Virus record (IMG/VR): IMGVR_UViG_3300030105_002351
Span: 1-54,704 of that record
Source of the DNA: a virus
DNA: 54,704 bases
Strand: one strand, 5' to 3'
The notes beneath the pieces are model-generated. The model was given only the letters and a program-made list of their open reading frames with translations. It did not search any database and was not told the DNA's origin. Positions 30,624 to 41,560 of this stretch are shown here, one piece after another. The position numbers and the translations under genes were made by a program. How positions within the stretch are numbered: the stretch's first letter is position 1; each line of letters starts with the position of its first letter.

Positions 30624-33600
30624 AATAGGTACGTTAGCCTTGGCTCTTAGTGCAGGAACGATTGATAGTCTTTTATTTCTATTTATTTCTAAATCTCTTA
30701 TTAGGTCTGATTTAACAATAATAGATATGTCTTGTCTTTTCATTATGGCATTTCGCTTTTTTCTGAAATTAGCCATATATTTTTCTAAGGCTCTGACTTG
30801 AGATTTAACATTTGAAACACCTTGATAGTTTTCTCTATATGCAGCTAGTTCGTCAAATCTCCCATCTTGTCTAAGACTGTTTAGCGTTTGAGTTACTTTA
30901 TCAACTTCTTGACGCAACTCATAAAAGCCTTGTTGCAGTCCATTCATCTTTTTAGTATCCATAAGAATTCTATTAACAAAAGGTAGTCTTGTAAAATTAG
31001 TAGGATTACTAACAATGTTGTTTGGAATATAGGGGCTACCTGTTGCAGTTCTAGCAATTGAATCAGCTACCGCTAAAGCATAACCGCCAAGAGTACCTGT
31101 ATATCCTTTCATAACATATTCTATCTTCATAGGTGATATATTAAAAAGCTCACCTATAAGTCTAGCCACTTCGTTAGTTTGTGGGTTTGATTGTAATCCT
31201 GCTTGTTTTTTTTGCTTATAATAAGGAACAATTTCTGTACCTGTAAACGAGTTTCTATTAGTAACAGCTTCAAAAAAAGGCTTTATAGCTTGTATGCTTA
31301 TATCTCCCATTAAAAACGGAATATTAGTTGCTGTTTGTATTTGCCTCGCTATAGATGCAGTTGTATCTTTTTCTACAGAGCCATCTTCTTTTATTTGCCC
31401 TGCCGCTAAATCAAACAATCTTTCAGGAATTGCTTTAAAGAAAGCTCCTATTTCAAAAGGTATAGGTAGTTTAATAGTATAATCAAAAGGTGTAGGTATT
31501 AACCAGTTGTCATCTCTTACTTCTCTTGGCGCGCCTTTGTAATCTTCAGTATCACTCACCATTAAATAATACAACAAAGTAATACCCATTAAAGATAAGC
31601 CTCTAAGGAGTGCCGTTCTTGTTATTCTTTTTTTAAGGTCTTGTGCAGATTCTCCTGATTGCAATTTTTCTGTTGCAGAATATCGACCTGTTGAAGTTCT
31701 ATACAAAACATCAAGACCTTGTATTCTTGCGTTTAAAAATGGTATTGCGGCAGTAATCATTCCAAAAAATGGTGAGCTTCCTCTGCGACCAAAGTTAATA
31801 ATTTCTAATCCTTGATAAGCTGCGGCTGACTGAGCTTCAGCTTCTGATGCTCCTTGTTTTTTTAGATCGTTATAAACGGAATGATAGACTGCTAAACGAG
31901 CTGCTCCATCAGATTTAGTTGTTAGTCCACCAAGACCATCCCATAGTTTGAAGAAAGCATTTTCTAGGCTAATTCCATTACCAGGCGTTAATCCTTGCTG
32001 TCTTCTAGCTCTTGCCATATATCTAACAATATCACCTTCATCGTTAGCAAAATCATATCCACCTACTATTCCAAACTTTTCTAATTCTGACATATCTGCA
32101 AACATATTTGCTACTGAATCTACAATAGGTGTAAAAGTATCTCCACCTATACCTAGTTTAACTCCTGAAGTAACAGCAGTAGACAGGGTATCTCTAAGTA
32201 TGTTTACAACAACAAAACCAGGGTCTCTTGTGATCATGTCTCTTAAAAAACCAGCAGGCATTGAAAAAGCTTTAGTTAAAGCATCTATCTTAACTCCACC
32301 AACTGTTCTTACAGCTTCAAAAATTTCTCTGTCATCTATTTCATACATTTTTTTTTCGCCATTTTCAAAAACAAGAACTGTCATAGCGTTTGGTTTAGTA
32401 TTAGGATTTTTTGGTCTTGCCATTTTCTCTAATTGCATATCTCTAAGTAATTTAGATAAACCATCATTTTTCATAGATGCAGTAAGAATAGATAAAGAGT
32501 TTCTTGCTATAGCTTCAAGTGAAGGAACATTAATGTCTTTTTCTGATCCTTCCATTTTTATGGATAAAGGATTACCTGGCAACATTCCACCACCAATAGA
32601 AGGTGCTGATATACCTTTATCATCTATCATTTCTCTATAGAATGGATAATAGGATGAATGTTCTATCCATAGTGCAGCTTGTTCTTCGCTTAACAAACCT
32701 TTGTCTCTTGCAAATTTTATTAATTCATTATTCCATTTTTGATAGTTTTTATATACTTCAACTACTTGTGGATAATTAGCTTCTATATTAGCTTTTTCTT
32801 CTGCATTTTTTGCAGCATCTCGTAAAGAAATCGGAATTAAAACTCCGTCCTTTAATTTTGCTACTCTATTAACTATCGCATATTTAGCAAATATATATTC
32901 TAAATCTACTAAAGGATTTTCAAAAAGAGGTGCAGTAAATTGTAATAGTCCACCTTTTCCTATATCGCTATCTTTTATAAAATTATTATGTTCAGCAGAA
33001 AACTCAAACTCGTTGACAACGGCTATAGATTCTTGACCTTCTATTTGGCTGGCAGGAGTACCTCTTGTAAGCATTTGAGCAAATACACCCCTAGATTTAT
33101 CTGACAATCTTATTGAAGCTATAGAAGATGTTGTTATTGAATTATTTAATATTCTTATTTCTTCGTTTGTTTCTGATGCCTTTTCTACAAATTTGGCGAA
33201 GACATCATCCTTATCAACTATTTCTTTTCTTAATCTACTTAAAGTGCTTTTAATGTTTGTTACAGGATCAGCAGTAAATTTTATAATGCGTTCGCCAAAT
33301 GTCATTGCTGTAGGTTGATAGCCTTCTTGTTCAGCTTGTTCTTTATATTCTTCAGGCACTTGTTTATTTTTATTTTTTGGCAAAGATATTTCTATTGCTG
33401 GTGATGGGTCTACTGCAAAGTCTTGTGCGGCTTTTAATGCCACATCAGAAGCTTTTATATTGTATGGGGGTATCTGACCTATAGGAGTTTTTTTAACAAG
33501 TTCTTCAGCTTTTTCTACAGCATCAATTAATGATGGTGAAGGATTTGGAGAACGAGAGCTATCTTCAAATACATTAAGCTTTACAACATTAGATGGAAAG

Positions 33601-36600
33601 TAACCCCATCTTTCTAATGAATTACCATCCCAACGAACATCTCCTGCTTTTAACTGATAAGTATATAATTTAGATACAGATGGTTCAGCTATTTCACCAA
33701 GATCAAAAATACTATCCATCGTGTTATAAAGTTTTTCTTTTTCTAAACTTATAGCACCTTCTTTATTTATTTGTTCTTGTCTTCTTCTGTCTCGCTCTGC
33801 ATCTCTTATTTCTTGTCTAGTTATTTGCGAGTCATTTACATAATTTTGTGCTTCTGTTTTAGAGGGTGTTATGAAATCTCCTGCACGCAAATCATCTGTA
33901 GGTGATGCTCTGTACATAGTTATAGTTGCATTAGGATTATCTTTAATTTGTTTAAGCTTTTCCATAAAAGCTATAGTTTCTTTAAAGATTGGTTCACCTC
34001 TTTGAGATGCCATATAGAATCTAGGATTTCTGTATATATCATTAGGAGAAAAACCATCTCCATCTACATTTTCTAACAAGTTGCTAGCTCTTGGACCTCT
34101 AGTTATATCAACAAAATCATTTGCCATACCTGATGATTCATCTCTAGTTTCTACAGGAGGGCTAGATTCTATAACAGGACTTGTTAAAGAAGAAAAATCC
34201 GCATCACCTTCAGCAACAGCTTTTCGTTTTTTAAATTCTGAAATTGCTTTATTAGCTTCAGAATCTGGTTTTAAAGCTAAACTTGATTCTTTTAAAAATG
34301 CAGATAAAACTGTTCCTCTTTTTGCTTCTAATCCTAATATTTTTCTTATTTCATTAACAAAAGCATCCCATACGTTTGTTTTTTTATACTCAATACTTTC
34401 CATAAAGTCTTGAAATTTCGGATCAGTCAGACCTACAGACAAAAGTTCAAAAACATTTTTTGTTCCATATGTAGCATTTCCTATTTTACTTTCACCAGAA
34501 TTTGAACCCATATTTGGGTCGATTGTCCTTAATCGATTTACTTCTGTTTTAAGAATTTTTCTTATTTTTTCTAAATTTTTGTAATTTTGTGTAGAATAAT
34601 CTGTTCCTAAATTAAATTCACTCAAAGGATCAGCTTTGCGTCTTGTAGCAAATGAACTAGAGAGTTTTTTAGGGTCTGATAATTTTAAAGATAGTGTAGT
34701 TGCAGCATGAACAAACTCATGTAATATTACATTAAAATTTAAACCAGAATCACTATTTATAACAACGTGTTTTTTTACTTTTCTATCATCCACATATGGA
34801 TCATGACTATAACCTGCTGCATCCTTAAGTTTACCAGTCATGTTTGTAATTACATATCTAATTGTATTGTCATTAGATTTTTGTGCTAAAAAAGATGGGT
34901 CAGTAATAAAAATTTCAGTATCAAAGCCTAAAGCTTTTTGTCTTTTAAGTTGTTTTAATACAGATTGAGCAATATATTTATAATCAGTAGATGGGGAATT
35001 TTTTACAAACCATTCCATAACACCTATTGAAGTTTTACCTTCTATTCCATTTAAAATAAATTCTTTTTCTATTTGTTTTTCAGCTTCTGTTCTTTCATAT
35101 AAGTTATATCTTTTAGATGGATTTTGTACAACAGATGGTTTTAAAACCCCCTTATCTTTAGGATTTAAAATAACACCTTTAATTGGTTTATTTTTTACAT
35201 CACCAACATTAATATTTGTTGTTACAGGAAAATCTTCAATTGCTGGAAAAAATGTAGTTCCTTTTGTATCATCTTCTAAAATTTCTGAAGGCACTATTTC
35301 AGGTCTATCTTCTACTTCAAATATAGAATCAGTTTCTGATCTTATTGATAATTTATCTAACTCTCTTAAAGTTCTAGTTTCACCTCTAGCTCTACTGCCA
35401 ATTTTACCAGCTTCTATATCATTAAATATTTCTGATGATTTTTTATAGCCAGAAGCTCTCATGGCTATTCCTACTTTTTTAAAAAAGTTAGAAAACTTAT
35501 TAAATATACCAGTAGCTTTTGGTGGTATATCAGGTTTAATATCTTTAGCCTTATATAAATCTGCTATAGCACTTTCTACATAAAATTCATCTATAAAATC
35601 AACACCCCTAGCTTTTTGTAGGTCTGTTAATTTAGATTCATTAATATTTTTACTTCTTTCGTAAAAAGTTTTACCTTTAGATTGTTCATCAAAACCTACA
35701 GGAACTTTTCTTCTTCTAATTTCTTTTCTTAAAAAGTTATATTCTTTCTCATTAATTAAATCTTTAGCACGAAACGCATGAATAACTTGTGCATCTATAA
35801 TGCTGTTTAATTTATTTTGTATTTCTATATCTGTAGCTGTTCCATCAGGATTAACCGCATTTAAGGAGATAAAAATAGTATCAGTATTTTCATCATACGA
35901 TGATTCAGTTTTATTTCTTCTGGTTTCAACAGGATCAAAAAATATTTTTTCTTTTCCAGCAATTAAATTTTCTGAAGATAAAATATCATTGCTAACAATA
36001 ACACCTGTTTCTTTTAGACCTACTTTGTTTAATGTTTTCTTTAGTTCTGTAGCAAACTTATTGGTTCTTCCTTCTTCTATTGCTTCAGGAAAGTTTATTG
36101 ATGGTGGCTCTACTTTTACAGGTGCTGTAAATCTACTTTGTTTTTCTCGTTCTTTTTCTACTAACTGGTCAATTAATTCTTTAGGTTTATTTTCTGCTAT
36201 AAGTCTAGCTTCAAATTCTTCAGGTGTTTCATTAAATCCTTCTGCTCTACGAGCAATATCGTATTCAAAATTTTCTTTAATTTTTATGTTCGGATATAGT
36301 CCTTTTTTGTTTAAGACTTCTGCTCTGCCACTGTTTAGTAAATCATCTTGAAATTGTGTTGCTTGTTTAGCAATATTTTCATTTAAATTTCCGCTTTCAA
36401 AATTAACTCTACTTTTTATATATTTACTAATATCTTCAAAATTAAATTCTGCTGTTTCAACAGTTGCTACAAAGTCTGCCATATCTTGTGCTGTATATTC
36501 TCTTTTACTAAAGTCAGGTAATGGAGTAAGAGTGTTAAAAGAAGGTAATGAATCTACCCTAGCAAACAATAATTCTAGTTGACCTTGATTCATTAAGTAA

Positions 36601-38294
36601 AAGTCACCTTCTCCAGTAACTTTTTCAAAAAAGTTAGAAAAGCTCTTATGAGACAAAGGCTTTGAGTCTGCGTCTATATTTTTAGATGCAAATAAATCTC
36701 TTAAAGCATCAGAAGAAACATCTATTTCTTCTTTTCCATCTTTAATAGATTTTATTTTTTTTGATTTTTGATTACTTGAAAATATATTTTCTGCAAATGC
36801 AGAAGTAAGATTATTAAAATCTTTTTCTCTTAATAGTTTTTTTGCTTCTTTTATACTGTAGGATTTTTTGTATGGCACTTTATAATTTTCTTCAACCCAG
36901 AGTTTTAAATCTTCTGAATCTAGTTTTATATTTTTTGTCGTAATTTTTTTCTTTGTAACAGGATCAGCTAATCTTGAATCTGCATTTAAAATAGAAGATA
37001 TATCAACTTCGGTGCTATTAGGGTCGGTAACAATTGAACCTATTTCATAAGCTGTTGAGTTTTCATTGTAGCCCATACTATATAAATCGTTATTTAGCCT
37101 AGAGTTTATTTTATTTCTTTCAAACTGATTTAATAAATTATCTTTAAGTTTTATAGCTTCTATTTCATTAGGTGCTTCTGCAATAACAGGATCAGTTGTT
37201 TTTAATTGATCAACAACTGCAAAAGTGCCATTAGAAAGTTGAACTATATCTAAATCTGGAGCTTCTCCTGTTATGCCAGGTACAGGTATATTAGGTTTTA
37301 TTTCTGATGTTTCTTCTGTTATCTCAGGAACATTGCCTTGTGCTGATGCTCTTGCAACTTTTTCATCGTTAATTAAAGAATTTATATTATCTCTGGCTTT
37401 ATTTTCTCTGTCTTTAATATATTCATTACCGACACTTCGTCTATTACCTAAACTACTAAATAAATAGTCAGCACTACCACCTATGATTGCGCCTATAGTA
37501 AACTCGTCAAACATACTATCTGCTATTGGCAACTTATCGCTGTATAAACCAGCAGCAGTTAAGTCTTGTAAAAGAGTAGCAGCAACTTCTTGACCACCTT
37601 CAAATGCTCCTGATTGAACAGCAGATTTAAGTTTACTTACAACGTAATCGCTTTCTCCTTTGTTTCTAACTTTAGGAACTTTTTTAAGTATGTTCATAAT
37701 AGGTAAAATTTCAGTAATACCTATAGCACCACCAATAAGAGTAGCAAATGTTTCAGATATTGGACCAACTTCTTCGCCCATATCTCTAGCCATTTGTAAT
37801 CTATCAACTTGTGCAGCCATACCACTAGGAATAGCTAATGCTGCTGGTATGCCATAATCCCCTACCGTTTTGCTAACAATGCCTCTTTTAGCTAAAGCTC
37901 TTCCAGCTAAACCAGCACCTAAAAAAGGTGCAAATGAACCTATACCTTCTGCAAGTTTAGTTGTATATTTGTCTCGTAGTGCTGGATCAGAAGCTAAACT
38001 AGAGTCTGTTCTAAGAAAATCTTGAAAACCTTGTAGTCCTTTGACAATTTTACTGTCATCACCAATGTCAACTAAACCAGCTAAACCTAAAGGAACATCT
38101 GTTGCTAAACTTAATGCGCCTCTGGCTATAGACTTAGGTGCATCTAAAATACGATCAAGAACACTGACCTCATTTATATCAATATCAAAATCTTCTTTGA
38201 TATATTTTGCTGCTAATGTTCTATCTTCTAAACTCATGTCATCTGGAATTGTTATTTTTCTTCCAGTACCATCATTCAAATCATATTGTTCCAT
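30606..38294 (-). CDS. Giant virion polyvalent protein (LPD38/ART-like/HExxH)
   Basis: A 2562-residue protein, probably carried in the particle and ejected with the DNA. The N-terminal 200 residues hold hydrophobic helices (GIGSFAPFLGAGLAGRAL). HEFVHA near residues 1188-1193 is a zinc-metallopeptidase-type motif. Residues about 1440-1570 resemble ADP-ribosyltransferase domains of phage polyvalent proteins: MYRASPTDDLRAGDFITPS, then SLERWGY. The region around 1950-2450 resembles large polyvalent protein domain 38. The last 200 residues are charged helices. Such proteins combine capsid/ejection functions with effectors acting early in the host. Enzymatic activities are predictions. Confidence 0.8.
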   Translation of the reverse strand: MEQYDLNDGTGRKITIPDDMSLEDRTLAAKYIKEDFDIDINEVSVLDRILDAPKSIARGALSLATDVPLGLAGLVDIGDDSKIVKGLQGFQDFLRTDSSLASDPALRDKYTTKLAEGIGSFAPFLGAGLAGRALAKRGIVSKTVGDYGIPAALAIPSGMAAQVDRLQMARDMGEEVGPISETFATLIGGAIGITEILPIMNILKKVPKVRNKGESDYVVSKLKSAVQSGAFEGGQEVAATLLQDLTAAGLYSDKLPIADSMFDEFTIGAIIGGSADYLFSSLGNRRSVGNEYIKDRENKARDNINSLINDEKVARASAQGNVPEITEETSEIKPNIPVPGITGEAPDLDIVQLSNGTFAVVDQLKTTDPVIAEAPNEIEAIKLKDNLLNQFERNKINSRLNNDLYSMGYNENSTAYEIGSIVTDPNSTEVDISSILNADSRLADPVTKKKITTKNIKLDSEDLKLWVEENYKVPYKKSYSIKEAKKLLREKDFNNLTSAFAENIFSSNQKSKKIKSIKDGKEEIDVSSDALRDLFASKNIDADSKPLSHKSFSNFFEKVTGEGDFYLMNQGQLELLFARVDSLPSFNTLTPLPDFSKREYTAQDMADFVATVETAEFNFEDISKYIKSRVNFESGNLNENIAKQATQFQDDLLNSGRAEVLNKKGLYPNIKIKENFEYDIARRAEGFNETPEEFEARLIAENKPKELIDQLVEKEREKQSRFTAPVKVEPPSINFPEAIEEGRTNKFATELKKTLNKVGLKETGVIVSNDILSSENLIAGKEKIFFDPVETRRNKTESSYDENTDTIFISLNAVNPDGTATDIEIQNKLNSIIDAQVIHAFRAKDLINEKEYNFLRKEIRRRKVPVGFDEQSKGKTFYERSKNINESKLTDLQKARGVDFIDEFYVESAIADLYKAKDIKPDIPPKATGIFNKFSNFFKKVGIAMRASGYKKSSEIFNDIEAGKIGSRARGETRTLRELDKLSIRSETDSIFEVEDRPEIVPSEILEDDTKGTTFFPAIEDFPVTTNINVGDVKNKPIKGVILNPKDKGVLKPSVVQNPSKRYNLYERTEAEKQIEKEFILNGIEGKTSIGVMEWFVKNSPSTDYKYIAQSVLKQLKRQKALGFDTEIFITDPSFLAQKSNDNTIRYVITNMTGKLKDAAGYSHDPYVDDRKVKKHVVINSDSGLNFNVILHEFVHAATTLSLKLSDPKKLSSSFATRRKADPLSEFNLGTDYSTQNYKNLEKIRKILKTEVNRLRTIDPNMGSNSGESKIGNATYGTKNVFELLSVGLTDPKFQDFMESIEYKKTNVWDAFVNEIRKILGLEAKRGTVLSAFLKESSLALKPDSEANKAISEFKKRKAVAEGDADFSSLTSPVIESSPPVETRDESSGMANDFVDITRGPRASNLLENVDGDGFSPNDIYRNPRFYMASQRGEPIFKETIAFMEKLKQIKDNPNATITMYRASPTDDLRAGDFITPSKTEAQNYVNDSQITRQEIRDAERDRRRQEQINKEGAISLEKEKLYNTMDSIFDLGEIAEPSVSKLYTYQLKAGDVRWDGNSLERWGYFPSNVVKLNVFEDSSRSPNPSPSLIDAVEKAEELVKKTPIGQIPPYNIKASDVALKAAQDFAVDPSPAIEISLPKNKNKQVPEEYKEQAEQEGYQPTAMTFGERIIKFTADPVTNIKSTLSRLRKEIVDKDDVFAKFVEKASETNEEIRILNNSITTSSIASIRLSDKSRGVFAQMLTRGTPASQIEGQESIAVVNEFEFSAEHNNFIKDSDIGKGGLLQFTAPLFENPLVDLEYIFAKYAIVNRVAKLKDGVLIPISLRDAAKNAEEKANIEANYPQVVEVYKNYQKWNNELIKFARDKGLLSEEQAALWIEHSSYYPFYREMIDDKGISAPSIGGGMLPGNPLSIKMEGSEKDINVPSLEAIARNSLSILTASMKNDGLSKLLRDMQLEKMARPKNPNTKPNAMTVLVFENGEKKMYEIDDREIFEAVRTVGGVKIDALTKAFSMPAGFLRDMITRDPGFVVVNILRDTLSTAVTSGVKLGIGGDTFTPIVDSVANMFADMSELEKFGIVGGYDFANDEGDIVRYMARARRQQGLTPGNGISLENAFFKLWDGLGGLTTKSDGAARLAVYHSVYNDLKKQGASEAEAQSAAAYQGLEIINFGRRGSSPFFGMITAAIPFLNARIQGLDVLYRTSTGRYSATEKLQSGESAQDLKKRITRTALLRGLSLMGITLLYYLMVSDTEDYKGAPREVRDDNWLIPTPFDYTIKLPIPFEIGAFFKAIPERLFDLAAGQIKEDGSVEKDTTASIARQIQTATNIPFLMGDISIQAIKPFFEAVTNRNSFTGTEIVPYYKQKKQAGLQSNPQTNEVARLIGELFNISPMKIEYVMKGYTGTLGGYALAVADSIARTATGSPYIPNNIVSNPTNFTRLPFVNRILMDTKKMNGLQQGFYELRQEVDKVTQTLNSLRQDGRFDELAAYRENYQGVSNVKSQVRALEKYMANFRKKRNAIMKRQDISIIVKSDLIRDLEINRNKRLSIVPALRAKANVPILQGGL

Positions 38295-38314
38295 AATTTA
38301 TTTTCCTATGATGG

Positions 38315-39925
38315 TTATTTAATTATTTTTCCGAATATTGCAGCTTTATCTGATTCAGCATCTGTTGAAGAAAAACCTTGAGCTTTTGCTAATTCATCTC
38401 TATAAGCCTCAATTGTTGGTAATAATGCTGCTGCTGTTATTACAGATTGTTCGGAACCTTCTTCTTTAAGTAGTTTATAATAATCCACCATTTGAGCGAA
38501 ATCTTTTCTTAAAGCTGTAAGAGGCAATGCCTCAGTTTCAACACCTAATTTCTCTGTTTGCGCTATATAATAATCTTTTTGTGCTTCAGATAAACCTGAT
38601 GTACTTTCTTTTTCTTCTATACTTTCAGCTAAACCACCTAACCCTGTAAAGAATTCTTTCATATTACTAGAGCCACCAACAAGAGCAGCTAGTTTTGTTA
38701 AGTTTAAGCCTTGTTCTTTGCTTATACCTAGAAGACCTTTTTCTTCAGTGTCTGCCGTAGGTAAATTGCCAGAATCATCTATAATAATAGCAGAATCATC
38801 AAAAGGTTTAGGAATAACAGTAGGAGATTCAGGCGATTCATTAAATTCTTGTAAAGCTGCACCAAAAGCAAGACCTCCAGCACCTACACCTAACATTCTA
38901 TTTGGTGAAAATACTTTTTCTTCAACATTTTTTCTTATTCTTTGACTTCTTACACCACTACCTTCTTTAATTGACGCTTTTATCGCTTGACCTTGAGGTG
39001 ATCCTGCTGGATATTCTTTTACTGGTTTCGATCCTTTTCCTGATGATTTAAAAAATGTTTTCTTTTTTGTTATTTTTTTCTTTGTAAGAAAATCAAAAAT
39101 TTCTTTACCTGCACTTTTTAAACCTTTTCCTACTTTTGGTCCATATTTTACTGCTCCTTGTAAAATTTTTGGACCTACTACTCTGCTAGCAGCTATACCT
39201 GCTCCTCCTATTCCAGCGTCTGTTAAAAGCGCACTTTTATCTAAATTTCCTTCATCGTCTGTATATCTAGCAACTATGTCTTCTTTTAAATTTTGTAGTC
39301 CACCTTTTTGTCCTATCTCATAAGATGTTTTTGGATCAATTCCAAAAATTTTGTCAGCTAAAAACATTCTACTTATATCAGTTATACTTGGATTTTTGTC
39401 AGTATTTACAAAATCTGTAATATTTCCAAAAATACCACGTTCTTCTGTAAGTCCACCTTCTTGATACCCAACTAAGCCACCGCCAGCAGCCATTTGCATT
39501 GTTTCTGGCATAACAATATCTTGTCGTAAACTACTTGCAGGATTTACATTTTCATCTACCATGCTGCCAACTTCACTTGGAATGCCAGCCATTTGATTAT
39601 TCATCACTGAATTTTGTAAATTCATTATTATTTCTTCTGGACTAGCGACTGAATCTTCTGGACTCATCATCATATTTTGTGGGTTTATATTTGCAAGTTG
39701 CTTGTAATCATCTATAAGATTTTCTGATACTGATTTTTTTGGTTGGTTCATCGCTGCTAATTGAGCAATATATGATTTTTTGTCTGCTGTTCTTCTGATT
39801 ACTTCATCAATTGCCATCATTTTTGGATAACGTCTATATGCCTCATCAGGGTTTCCATTAGCAATTTTTTCTAACTGATCAAAAGGAACATTTTCTAAAT
39901 TTTCGGCTTGTGTAACTAAATTCAT
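38315..39925 (-). CDS. Internal virion-type protein with GYQEGG motif
   Basis: A 536-residue protein starting MNLVTQAENLENVPFDQLEK. It contains MQMAAGGGLVGYQEGGL near residues 145-160, a lysine-rich stretch around 270-310, and a Gly/Ala-rich weakly hydrophobic segment near 345-360. The GYQEGG motif also occurs in the protein at 41557. Proteins with such glycine motifs accompany giant polyvalent proteins in marine phage genomes and are thought to be ejected with DNA. It lies 20 bases upstream of the giant gene. Role inferred from position and motif. Confidence 0.5.
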   Translation of the reverse strand: MNLVTQAENLENVPFDQLEKIANGNPDEAYRRYPKMMAIDEVIRRTADKKSYIAQLAAMNQPKKSVSENLIDDYKQLANINPQNMMMSPEDSVASPEEIIMNLQNSVMNNQMAGIPSEVGSMVDENVNPASSLRQDIVMPETMQMAAGGGLVGYQEGGLTEERGIFGNITDFVNTDKNPSITDISRMFLADKIFGIDPKTSYEIGQKGGLQNLKEDIVARYTDDEGNLDKSALLTDAGIGGAGIAASRVVGPKILQGAVKYGPKVGKGLKSAGKEIFDFLTKKKITKKKTFFKSSGKGSKPVKEYPAGSPQGQAIKASIKEGSGVRSQRIRKNVEEKVFSPNRMLGVGAGGLAFGAALQEFNESPESPTVIPKPFDDSAIIIDDSGNLPTADTEEKGLLGISKEQGLNLTKLAALVGGSSNMKEFFTGLGGLAESIEEKESTSGLSEAQKDYYIAQTEKLGVETEALPLTALRKDFAQMVDYYKLLKEEGSEQSVITAAALLPTIEAYRDELAKAQGFSSTDAESDKAAIFGKIIK

Positions 39926-39929
39926 AATC

Positions 39930-41084
39930 TTATCCTAATGCGTTCGCTAAACCTAAACTACCCAAACCACCTGCTACAGCAGTTTGAAATAAGCCTGGTT
40001 GTTGTTGATATTGACTTTGTATTTGCGTTGGCTGTACTGGAACACCTCTTAATACTCCACCAAAACGACTCAGTTGTTCTCTAGCATAGTTCTGTTGTCT
40101 CAAGAAGTCTTCGTAACCCATATCTAAACCAGCTTGACCTAATGCCCTTCTTTGCTGTCCAACTCCTTCTAATGTTCCAATTCTTTTTAGAGCTTCATCT
40201 TGTATAGCTTGACCGCTACTTATAAGTCCTTTTGAAGAAGCTAAGTTATAGTCACTAGATAATTTAAAAGCATTTTGTCTGAACTTTTCTGATGCTTCTC
40301 TAGCTACTTGATTTAATTGTGCTGCATTTAAACCTAATTTAGCTGCATCCGCTTTAGCTTTTTCTCCTGCTGAAAAAGCAGATTGATTGAGCTTATCTTG
40401 AGTTTGTTGTGCAGTTTGCGTAGCAGTATATTGACCAAGATCAAATTGCCTATCTTTCATGTAGGCATCTCTTGCCATATTAAACGCATCAGATGAACCT
40501 TTTGTTTGTATATCTGTAAGCCTTTGTCCTAGATTTCTTTGATTTTCTGATCTAACAATAGCATCTCTGTATCCACCAAGACCGCCTTGTTTAGTTGCAG
40601 CATCAGCTATTTGTTTTTCTTGTATATTACTGTCTCTTGTTGCTTCTCTTTTTGCTACATCAATAACACCTTGTTGATATGGATTAATATACTGTTGTAA
40701 TCCTTGAGCAAAATTTTGTGTGTTAAAGTCTCCTGCTTGATATGAAGAAGCTAAATCATTGGGATTATATGTAGATGTAACTTGTCCAGTGTTATAATCT
40801 GATCCAATAGTACCTTGCATATTTAATCTATTGACAGAATCAGTAAAAGCGTCTGGTGTACCAGAAGTTCCGTAGCCTCGACCCATAGCTTGAGCAGTTA
40901 ATTCATCTTGATTAAAATCAGCTAACTTTTGACCAGGATAAGGAGTGTAAGGCTGTAAGCTTTCTGCTTCACCTCTTTGAATAAGCCTAGTGAAATACGG
41001 TTCTACATAATCTGGCAAATCCGTCTGCGTTATTTTTTGCTCTGTTGGTGCGGAGCTACCACCACCACCTTTAAAATATCTCAT
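39930..41084 (-). CDS. Internal virion or tail protein, Gln/Ala-rich
   Basis: A 384-residue hydrophilic protein. The N-terminus MRYFKGGGGSSAPTEQKITQ is followed by DYVEPYFTRLIQRGEAESLQ and a proline-rich stretch. The rest is a long helical Gln/Ala/Asn/Arg-rich region and a short hydrophobic Gly/Leu-rich end (GLGSLGLANALG). This is the composition of podovirus internal or ejection proteins that assemble into a trans-envelope channel. Overlap with the upstream gene is 4 bases. Function inferred. Confidence 0.5.
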   Translation of the reverse strand: MRYFKGGGGSSAPTEQKITQTDLPDYVEPYFTRLIQRGEAESLQPYTPYPGQKLADFNQDELTAQAMGRGYGTSGTPDAFTDSVNRLNMQGTIGSDYNTGQVTSTYNPNDLASSYQAGDFNTQNFAQGLQQYINPYQQGVIDVAKREATRDSNIQEKQIADAATKQGGLGGYRDAIVRSENQRNLGQRLTDIQTKGSSDAFNMARDAYMKDRQFDLGQYTATQTAQQTQDKLNQSAFSAGEKAKADAAKLGLNAAQLNQVAREASEKFRQNAFKLSSDYNLASSKGLISSGQAIQDEALKRIGTLEGVGQQRRALGQAGLDMGYEDFLRQQNYAREQLSRFGGVLRGVPVQPTQIQSQYQQQPGLFQTAVAGGLGSLGLANALG

Positions 41085-41560
41085 TCTTCTGCATCCTTAA
41101 AGTTAAACTCATAAAAAGTAGCTGGTTTTTTCCAGCCTTTTCTATTTTTTACCCAGTTCCACTGTCCATGTCTTCCTATACCTTCAATGCCATCACAACC
41201 ATTTGATTTAGCAAACTTAATCATTGTTTCTAGCCCTATTTCTATCCAGTTTTGCATATTGGTTCCAGATGTATGCTCAACATTTAACATTTTTTTTCCT
41301 GTAGGATAGTTGTTAAACATAGTTATTAGAACACCAGAAATTTCTAAATTTCCTTTATTAAAAATAATCCATAAATTGCAATTATCGCTTAAACAATCAT
41401 AAAATATATCTTCTACTCTTATTCTATTACTAGAGCGATTAGCTGATTTCTTTAAATACTTTTCGCATTTTTTCCAAACTAAAGATAACTTATCAGAAGT
41501 TATTAAAGATAAGCCATGTTCTTCTGTTGCTATGTTTGGTTCTTTTACTATTTCATTCAT
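41081..41560 (-). CDS. GNAT-like acyltransferase fold protein
   Basis: A 159-residue protein with an alpha/beta pattern like GNAT acyltransferases: CNLWIIFNKGNLEISGVLIT, then KKMLNVEHTSG, WIEIGLETMIKFAKSNGCDG and IEGIGRHGQWNWVKNRKGW. Proteins of this type are frequent among marine phage structural genes. The usual acetyl-CoA loop (Q/RxxGxG/A) is not clearly present, so activity is doubtful and it may serve as a structural or assembly factor. It overlaps both neighbours by 4 bases in the virion-protein operon. Confidence 0.5.
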   Translation of the reverse strand: MNEIVKEPNIATEEHGLSLITSDKLSLVWKKCEKYLKKSANRSSNRIRVEDIFYDCLSDNCNLWIIFNKGNLEISGVLITMFNNYPTGKKMLNVEHTSGTNMQNWIEIGLETMIKFAKSNGCDGIEGIGRHGQWNWVKNRKGWKKPATFYEFNFKDAEE

